Below are positions 57,889-64,000 of a DNA stretch of 64,000 bases, in pieces. The stretch is from Drechslerella dactyloides (Eukaryota > Ascomycota > Orbiliomycetes > Orbiliales > Orbiliaceae). Numbering within the stretch: position 1 is the first letter of the stretch; the number at the start of each line of letters is the position of its first letter. The translations under genes were made by a program, and so were the position numbers. The DNA lies in contig JAGTWJ010000017.1 of the NCBI GenBank assembly GCA_020064725.1, positions 1,922,001 to 1,986,000 on the forward strand, given 5' to 3'. A model generated the notes under the pieces. The model was not told where the DNA came from, did not search any database, and worked only from the letters and a program-made list of their open reading frames with translations.

Positions 57889-58827
57889 CTAAAACTCATG
57901 GGTATCCATCCACTCGCGGAAACTCGTCAACTTGACGCCTTTCTCCGCATTATACGTCCCGTCCGCATCCCACGAACACCCGACGCCCTCGCCGAACACC
58001 AGCTGGTACCGGCAGATCTGGTTCTCCGGGTCCGACTGGACGTTCTCCCGCAGCGTCTTCAAATCCAACACCCGCCGCTGCACCACTCCCCCCCACTTCT
58101 CCTCGATGGCATCTGCAATGTCCCCGTAGCTCGCCGTCTCCCCTGCGATCCGCACGACGCCGTCCCCGCGCTTGTCCGCGAACCGCTCAAAGACGACATC
58201 CGCCGTCATCCGGCCGATATCCTCCGCCGCTGTCAACGTCACTTTATTCTCCCAGCCGCCGAGCGCGGTCACCGTGCGCTCCTTCCTATCGACGATGCCA
58301 AACGGCTCGAAGAAGACAAAGCTGGCGAACAGGCCGTTGCTGACGATATTCCACGCCATGCCGCCGCTGTTCTCCTCGCGCAGGATCCGCCGGATGCCGT
58401 GCTGCTCTGCGAACAGGCCGTTACCCGCAACGGGGCCGACGGCATCGTAGTCCACGCCGAACTGCCAGGGGATGAAATACTTGACGCCCGCCGCCATCGC
58501 CGCGCGGACAACCTTCGTCGGCACGCCCGGGGCGGCAAACATGCCTGACGCGTGGAGGACGGCTGTGAACGGCTTGAATGCGGCGGCGAGAGCGTCTGCG
58601 CTGGCATCGGCCAGGTCGAGCGGCAGCCAGCGCACGTTCGCCTTGTCGAGGAGGGAGTACTTTTCCGGCTCGGACTGCGGGAGCGATGCGATGGTCTGCG
58701 GGCGCGCGAGGACGGTGATTGTGGTGAAGGCGGGCTTGGCCGGGTGGGCTGTCAGGCTCTTGATGAGTTCGAGGCCGAGCTCGCCGTGGCCGATGACCAG
58801 GATGGAGGGGCAGTGGAAGCGGCCCAT
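57889..58827 (-). CDS. NmrA-like / isoflavone-reductase-like NAD(P)-binding protein
   Basis: Single exon, 312 residues, ATG at 58827. An N-terminal Rossmann loop (ILVIGHGELGLELIKSL) has the GxGxxG pattern. VTVLARPQ-like strand beta2 follows, and VLHASGMFA, AAGVKYFIPWQFGVD and a substrate region ending FREWMDTHEF are typical of NmrA-like/isoflavone reductase-like atypical SDRs. The Tyr-x3-Lys triad of classical SDRs is absent, as expected for this class. The gene converges closely (about 170 bp) on the methylisocitrate lyase gene. Its substrate is unknown. It could be a redox sensor or an aromatic/secondary-metabolite reductase. No cluster genes are nearby. Confidence 0.85.
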   Translation of the reverse strand: MGRFHCPSILVIGHGELGLELIKSLTAHPAKPAFTTITVLARPQTIASLPQSEPEKYSLLDKANVRWLPLDLADASADALAAAFKPFTAVLHASGMFAAPGVPTKVVRAAMAAGVKYFIPWQFGVDYDAVGPVAGNGLFAEQHGIRRILREENSGGMAWNIVSNGLFASFVFFEPFGIVDRKERTVTALGGWENKVTLTAAEDIGRMTADVVFERFADKRGDGVVRIAGETASYGDIADAIEEKWGGVVQRRVLDLKTLRENVQSDPENQICRYQLVFGEGVGCSWDADGTYNAEKGVKLTSFREWMDTHEF

Positions 58828-59084
58828 CGTATGTTAAGTTTTATTCGGCGGTTGGTCGATACGACGCGGTAGAAATTGTAGAATTGTAATTATATTCCCG
58901 AATCGGGTGCGATACGAAGTATGACTATACGATATTATATGACGTCTTGTAATGATGATAAGAGTGTCGAGAAATCTCCAGATATTGTACCGTGAGAGGT
59001 CCTGCCGTTTAAATCTCACAGCCCTCGGATCGAAGTCAGCGCTATTATATTATATCTCCCCACCACCTGGGCAAGTACCAGGCA

Positions 59085-59108
59085 GGTAGGTACTTAAGTA
59101 GGTACCCA
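59085..59108. repeat. Short palindromic AGGTAGGTACTT/AAGTAGGTACC tract
   Basis: Near-inverted repeat built on GGTAC and TTAA words. Similar tracts occur at 12911-12935 and 61824-61854. Confidence 0.6.
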
Positions 59109-59594
59109 AGACCCAGGCGGGTAAGCACAGGCTACCCGGTATCTCCATCTGAGAAAAGTTAATCCCCCAACAATGCATCGCCGACGCTGGCAGCGCTCCT
59201 TGGCCGGCCGCGGGCCGGATGACAATTGCGCGGAGTTAAACCGCGGAAGAGCCGAGCGGAACGTTAAAAGTTATTACCACGTACTGCCCAATTGCCCAAT
59301 GCAAAAACTACCTGCGCTTCGCTGCTTATTCTCCCCTCCAGGCCCGCCTTGTGATACATTATACATTATACATACATTATACACAATACATCCCATCCGT
59401 ACGAATGCAACAGTTCTGGCAGATAGAAATGTCACGACACGACATGATGTGACAAACGATGCTGGTGCCGAAAGAGGGAATCTGGGTGGGAAATGGTCCG
59501 CCGGCCGGGCATCCCAGCCAGCCCAGCTAACCTAAGTCCGCGCCGTAGTTACAGCTATTTCCGGCACAATCTCCGCTCAACTTCTCGTTACATG

Positions 59595-59860
59595 CCGACT
59601 CGGCTGTCTGCAAAATACCACACTTGCATGATGCATGCATGCAGGTGTGTAGGCTGGCAGGCAGCAGATATCGATAGCCGAGCTCAGGGTTTCGTTTGTC
59701 ATTGAATTACTTGATATATCGATAAGATCTCGTCGAAACGGCGCAGAGTCCATGGCCATGCATGGCGTGATATATCAGATGAACAGCTTTGTGAGAGATT
59801 GCCCACGGGTGTATGGGCATATTCGAATTCTGCGGATATTGGGAAGAAAGCTACTATATT
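59595..59860. repeat. Diverged repeat, copy A
   Basis: Aligns by eye with about 63380-63580 in the same orientation. Shared words are TGTCTG(c)AAAATACCACAC(t/a)TGCAT, then ATATCG, TCATTG, and CGT(c/g)GAAA(c/t)GGCGC. Spacing between shared blocks differs, showing decay with indels. Confidence 0.55.
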
Positions 59861-59918
59861 CACATTGAACACACGAGTCCCACCCCGGGAAGCTAAAGAG
59901 GCGGTCACGTAACGTTAT

Positions 59919-59944
59919 ATCTCTATCTCTATCTCTATCTCTAT
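59919..59944. repeat. (CTCTAT)n microsatellite
   Basis: About four tandem CTCTAT units followed by CCGGATATCCGG, itself a palindrome. Confidence 0.9.
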
Positions 59945-60385
59945 CCGGATATCCGGTTAGTCGATCAAATATATATAACAGGCATCAATTGCAACCTATC
60001 AATTGCAACTCGGTCGGATGCTCTAGCTTGATATTCTAAGAAAGCTACCGTTTTATACTAACATTCCTCTCCACAATGATTACTTCTCGCCATTTTTAAT
60101 GACCGACATTGAACTATTGCCTTACCTAAGCTTGGTCTCGTAAACCAGATCCACCCTGTATACTACTGTGCGGGTTTGGCTTGCGAGAGTACCTTACCTT
60201 GATTCATGTTGACGTACTTTGGATTTTCAAGTTGTCTTACCTTCAATAGTCTTAACTTATAATCTCTTACCCTACCTTACTTTGTATTGATTTCTCAATC
60301 CAAGACCTATGTCCAACTTCCAGTTAGTCATCAAGAAGCTTTATAAAAACGAAACGTAAACGATCAAAAAACAGAAACCTGAGCC

Positions 60386-61217
60386 TTATGATCCGAGGCC
60401 CCCTTTCTGGCCGCCGGAACCCTTCGCACCGAACTTGATCGCATAGGTCGTAATGCCGTGTGAATGGAGGCCTGTTTCGAAGTCCTCATGGAACGTTAAG
60501 TCTTTTGTAATAAAAACAAGACCTCGCGCTTTCGCCTCACAAGCCAGAGCCAAATCCGCCCGGCTCTTTGCGAGCGTGTCGCGCCAAGCTAGAGAGCACA
60601 GCGATATCATATGATGTTTAGCATTGGCATCTACAATCAAATACAGCATTCAACACAACTCGGACGAATGTCTTACCCTTCTTCCTCTGCAGTTTGATAT
60701 CTTTTATATCGGCAGCAGAAGCTGTATTTTGGAGCGCGGAGGCTTCGAGCCTCGCCTCTAATTCACTCTTCAGGACTTCACAGCAAAGCTTCGTGCTTTT
60801 TGGTGTGTCGCAAAGCCCGTGCAGGATATCAATATTGTGTTTAGATAATTTCGTGACAATATCGTCATACTGATATCTGGCTAGTGTGTAGGAGCTCGAC
60901 ATAAACTCGAGCACTGAGAAGCTCGATATCGCTATTGTGGCTGAGTGCTTCTGGATTCTCGCAAGCCATCCCGGAAGCTTATGAGCCTTGATGATGGGAC
61001 TCAGCAAATTCGAGTCCAGTATTACGCCTTTTGCCTTTATACGGCCTGCGAGAAAGCTGTTCTCGTCGACAGCAGGGCCCGTGGTTCTGAAATCGACTAG
61101 GAGTTCACGCTTTGACCCGTAATATCGTGCGTTCAAGGGTAAAACTCCGTGGTGCGGCGAGAATTTACTGAGGGGGCCTTGCAGCCGCCCAGGCATACGT
61201 CCGATTAAACCCAGCAT
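60386..61217 (-). CDS. PIN-domain-like protein with mitochondrial-type leader
   Basis: Two exons (60677-61217, 60386-60630) give 261 residues. The intron has a GTAAGA donor and TTGTAG acceptor, and joining gives KKD-ANAKHHMISLCSLAW. The N-terminal 35 residues are basic, lack acids and contain ARYYGS, an R-x-Y/S cleavage-like site. A PIN-fold pattern follows: GVILDSNLLSPIIKAH with Asp68, a conserved-type acidic residue in SFSVLEFMSSS, a helical middle, then SRADLALACEAKARGLVFITKDLTFHEDF with the last acidic residues placed as in VapC-like PIN nucleases. The tail is Gly-rich (GAKGSGGQKGGLGS). PIN domains are metal-dependent RNases; whether this one is active or mitochondrial is inference. A/T-rich codon use differs from genes at 46-58 kb. 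Confidence 0.65.
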
Positions 61218-62200
61218 TTTTGCTCGAATCTAGATCGAGACGAATATATTAGTCTAGCTAAGGAATCTCGAATACAGTAGGATCTATACGCTCTATAAAT
61301 CTACGGAGCACACTGCTTCGCCTTCGTCAATCGGTAATGGCACTGGCTAAGCCTTTTAGAAACTCCTAGGATACATACTTGGAAGTTCATACCTAGGTAT
61401 GGAGGGAATCAAAACCGCAGACACGTTTATATCTTCCGACGTGCCTAGAGAGCTTCGCGATAGGTTTAAGGTTAATACAATTCTATCGTCCCAGAAGTGA
61501 TGCGAGATATGATATCTCAGGCTGATTGAATAAGTACTTATAAATTAACATTTACATCGCCAATCAAACATGCATCGTCGACGCTGCTGCGGTAAACGCG
61601 TCGACGTCGATCTGATACCTCGTTGATCAATTGAACTCAGCCTTATTACTCTTAGTGTGATTGCCTCGCAATGGACCTCAATGACAACCGGAAGTTCAAA
61701 TCTACAAATTATAATATTAACATTATTCTCACATGCATGTGTGCGGGCGACTGTCGGCGTTGCCCAGGCGCGGACTACAGTGGAAGTTACATGCTAGGGC
61801 CGATAAACTGGACTACTAGTAGTTACCTAGGTACCTACCTAGGTACTTACTTAGATATTACTAACTACAGCTACTTGAAGGGTAACATATTTGTCTCGTG
61901 AACCAGACCGCTAATACTTGGGCCGGAGCTCGGAGGCGTATATCGGTTAATACCCATACCTTCGTTAGTTCACTCAGTAGGCTACGACAGTCCTAGCCAA
62001 AAGCGCGAGACAAGTGCTTGGTAAAGTAAACCCGGTCATTTACTCACTCACATGTGCGTATGTATAGTAAGTATCCAACCTGGAATAAATTGAGTGATTG
62101 TATCTCAATATAGCTTGTGGAAAATGACTACCATTGACTCTCATCCGTGGGCTAGATACATGTATACGCACCCAAATATCTGCTTTCAAATTCCAATCGA
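61218..62200. other. A/T-rich spacer with palindromic tract
   Basis: 0.98 kb between two minus-strand genes. It contains CCTAGGTA-based palindromic repeats (61824-61854). A 76-residue plus frame at 61671-61901 runs through the palindrome and is not believed to be a gene. Confidence 0.5.
61824..61854. repeat. Palindromic ACCTAGGTA repeats
   Basis: Two overlapping ACCTAGGTAC palindromes followed by TTACTTAG. They could form a cruciform or mark a small mobile or low-complexity element. Confidence 0.7.
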
Positions 62201-62923
62201 TTAATCCAATTCTAAATCTTCCTCGAACTCTTCCAGCTCTGCAGCCGTATCTGCTCCTCTGGATCTAAGGACAGCATCTTGGAGCAAAGGTTCCGGCAGC
62301 GCGTCGATATCGTCCCGCTCAACAAATCCTTCTTCAATCATTTCAGTCATCCACTCCCAGAGGAATGATGACGTTAGAGGATAATAGTGCGGGGGGGGAC
62401 TTTGAACTTCCGCTTCTTCTTGCTTTATCAGGTATCTGAATGCTGGCGAATGCGCATATAAAGCCTCCCAAAGCCTATATACCTTGCAATTGATGCAAGC
62501 TTTGAATATGTCGTAACACCTCCATTGACGGACTCCGCGAGTATTGAGATTATTGTACCAGATGGCGTCGGGTTTGGGTACATTAATCGTTAGAGGGCCT
62601 TTTGTGACGAGGTCGAGGTGTTGTAAGAAATCCAACGGATGTACGAAAGCCTTTTTGGACGACATACCGGCATATGCTATATTGAGAGCATTTATGCCAG
62701 ATTTGGTACATCTAACGTTCGCTTTTCGTAGTTCAGCTACTATAACGGTGGACACGAGTGCACGTTGTCGGGTCGGCCCGTGGCTGAATCGTCGAATGGA
62801 ACCCATGTTTTGCAGGACGGCCGTCCGCATTCGGCCCTGCATGAGATCTGGTGCCCGAGTGTTCGGTGATATCAAGAAACCCCTGAGAGGGTTGCCGGTG
62901 AGCAGCTTTGAAGTCATTCTCAT
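62201..62923 (-). CDS. Orphan protein with mitochondrial-like leader and acidic tail
   Basis: Open frame of 240 residues from the ATG at 62923, no intron evident. I recognise no family. Residues 1-50 are basic and end MGSIRRFSHG, where RRFS matches the R-x-F/S mitochondrial processing pattern. The middle is compact and aromatic-rich (AIWYNNLNTRGVRQWRCYDIFK, KVYRLWEALYAHSPAFRYL, SSFLWEWMTEMIEEGF). The end is strongly acidic (AELEEFEEDLELD). The build resembles small fungal mitochondrial orphan proteins; that is inference. It lies 1 kb upstream of the PIN-like gene on the same strand. Further 5' exons cannot be excluded. Confidence 0.6.
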   Translation of the reverse strand: MRMTSKLLTGNPLRGFLISPNTRAPDLMQGRMRTAVLQNMGSIRRFSHGPTRQRALVSTVIVAELRKANVRCTKSGINALNIAYAGMSSKKAFVHPLDFLQHLDLVTKGPLTINVPKPDAIWYNNLNTRGVRQWRCYDIFKACINCKVYRLWEALYAHSPAFRYLIKQEEAEVQSPPPHYYPLTSSFLWEWMTEMIEEGFVERDDIDALPEPLLQDAVLRSRGADTAAELEEFEEDLELD

Positions 62924-63775
62924 CTGGGGCTTGCGGGTGATCGAGCGGTGATAGTAGTTGACAGTGGTGTACTGCTTTGCGTATCCGATATGCTCTATTT
63001 TCGAAGAACTTTATTCCTGGACAGCTGTCGAGAAGTTAATTGTACACCTGTTCGTATATCTCGAGAGCCCCCGCGTCACAAAGCACTTACATCGGAACGT
63101 CCGGAACAATAAAGTTTGAATCGGCAAAACACCCCATTGATAAAGCTTATAAAGGGGGAATGCAACCGAAAGCGACAATATGCCTACAGCAGGTGCAAAG
63201 GAAACGTGGAACCTCAAGTAGAACGATTTACGAATGCGGGGGTCCTAGAATTCCTGTTATAAACATTTCTAATCACATAACGACGCTGGGCTAACTTGAT
63301 TAAATCGAAATTTCAAAGCTTTAGGTTATGGTACGTTACATATGTTAAGTACATCCTTTCTAAGTACAACTTGCATACTCCGTTGCCTGTCTGAAAATAC
63401 CACACATGCATATCTACAGGCGTGCAGCATATATCGGTGAACTAACTCAAGCTTTATCATTGCATTTTACGTGATAGAATTCCGTGGAAATGGCGCTGGA
63501 ACCATACCATTCAACTTTGCATATGCATTTACGAAATTCAAATCTTCGGGGAAATGAAAGGTGGATATCACAGGTGCGAAGGGTATAACAAGAATTATAA
63601 TTATTCAATTCCCAAAGCCTATCGCTGAACGAGCACTACAACCAAAGAAGACAGTACAAAAAACAAAGCAATACAGCAGAAACCGGTGTCAAAACACCAC
63701 AAAACCACCGTAGCAGAAACCAGTTGGTAAGTAATACGAGAACGTAAGAGAAAAAGAAGCGAAATAGGCAGATTT
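62924..63775. other. A/T-rich spacer holding repeat copy B
   Basis: 0.85 kb with no supported gene; it includes the second copy of the diverged repeat. A minus frame at 63011-63217 lacks an ATG start and was not called. Confidence 0.45.
63380..63580. repeat. Diverged repeat, copy B
   Basis: Direct-orientation counterpart of about 59595-59860, roughly 3.8 kb away. The PIN-like and orphan genes lie between the copies. Copy B is more A/T-rich at several aligned positions. Confidence 0.55.
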
Positions 63776-63970
63776 CTATCGTATCGTCATAAGAACGGGC
63801 CGGCCAAGTTCAAAGCGTCGACGCCGCCTGCCAATCACGGGAGCTGAGTATCCAAGGCGAACAGCTTTCGCATCCAGTCTGATATTTTCACGTTGCTTTA
63901 ACTGCTGACTGGATGTTGGAGCATTGATCGTCTCTTCTTGGAGGCTCCCATGGGCGGCGGCGACTAGATC
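63776..63970 (-). CDS. Possible terminal exon of a gene entering from the right
   Basis: After a CCTCTAG acceptor at 63970, an open frame of 64 residues begins DLVAAAHGSLQEETINAP. It continues QRENIRLDAKAVRLGYSAPV and ends IGRRRRRFELGRPVLMTIR at a TAG. The same frame is closed immediately upstream by the acceptor's TAG, as expected for an intron. The composition is protein-like, but no family is recognised and the rest of the gene is outside the window. Confidence 0.35.
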   Translation of the reverse strand, partial: DLVAAAHGSLQEETINAPTSSQQLKQRENIRLDAKAVRLGYSAPVIGRRRRRFELGRPVLMTIR

Positions 63971-64000
63971 CTAGAGGTCGTTGCCCTTGAGTGGTGCATT

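Larger units (their letters stand above)
58828..60385. other. A/T-rich gene-poor spacer with simple repeats and a repeat copy
   Basis: 1.56 kb without a supported gene. It contains a palindromic GGTACTTAAGTAGGTACC-type tract (59085-59108), ATACATTATACA repeats near 59360-59390, a CTCTAT hexamer tract (59919-59944) and one copy of a diverged repeat (about 59595-59860). Confidence 0.55.

Noticed and set aside
61671..61901. 76-residue plus frame across the palindromic tract
   Set aside because: The C-terminal half simply translates the ACCTAGGTA repeats.

Overview
This is nuclear DNA of a filamentous ascomycete, most likely a eurotiomycete-type mould. The genes are split by many short introns (about 50-200 nt, GTRNGN donors, CTAAC/CTGAC-like branch points, YAG acceptors). 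Recognisable families include malate synthase with a peroxisomal SKL tail, NIMA and SidB/Dbf2 kinases, a mitochondrial 2-methylisocitrate lyase, a fused ARG5,6 protein and a DFG5-type GPI-anchored GH76 protein. There is no sign of a prokaryotic operon, plasmid or CRISPR array. Exon coordinates were read by hand from splice signals and frame continuity; starts were placed on ATG only.

Layout. 0-12 kb: an N-terminal piece of a Gln/Pro/Gly-rich protein (-), cbp4 (+), malate synthase (-) and the helicase gene sen1 (-). 12-24 kb: a serine-rich fungal protein (+), a small thioredoxin-like DUF1687/FMP46-like protein (+), nimA (-), the SRP receptor alpha gene srp101 (-) and, divergently, NAC-alpha egd2 (+). 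25-35 kb: sidB (-) diverging from meiotic cohesin rec8 (+), a Ctr copper transporter (-) and an unrecognised fungal protein (-). 35-46 kb: ribosomal protein eL14 (+), a large basic low-complexity protein in two blocks (-) and an MFS transporter (-). 46-58 kb: arg5,6 (-), synaptobrevin snc1 (-), dfg5 (+), mitochondrial methylisocitrate lyase (+) and an NmrA-like NAD(P)-binding protein (-). 58.8-64 kb: an A/T-rich, gene-poor stretch with simple repeats and a diverged duplicated segment, holding a PIN-domain-like protein, an orphan protein and a possible terminal exon of another gene, all on the minus strand.

Most of the window is core housekeeping. Several genes share themes: mitosis and septation (nimA, sidB), co-translational targeting (egd2 and srp101 share one promoter), C2/C3 carbon metabolism (malate synthase in peroxisomes, methylisocitrate lyase in mitochondria) and wall/secretion (dfg5, snc1). 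The right end is unlike the rest. Its two orphan proteins both carry leader segments that look mitochondrial, one followed by a PIN-like nuclease fold, between two copies of a decayed repeat. It is the best candidate for something undescribed.
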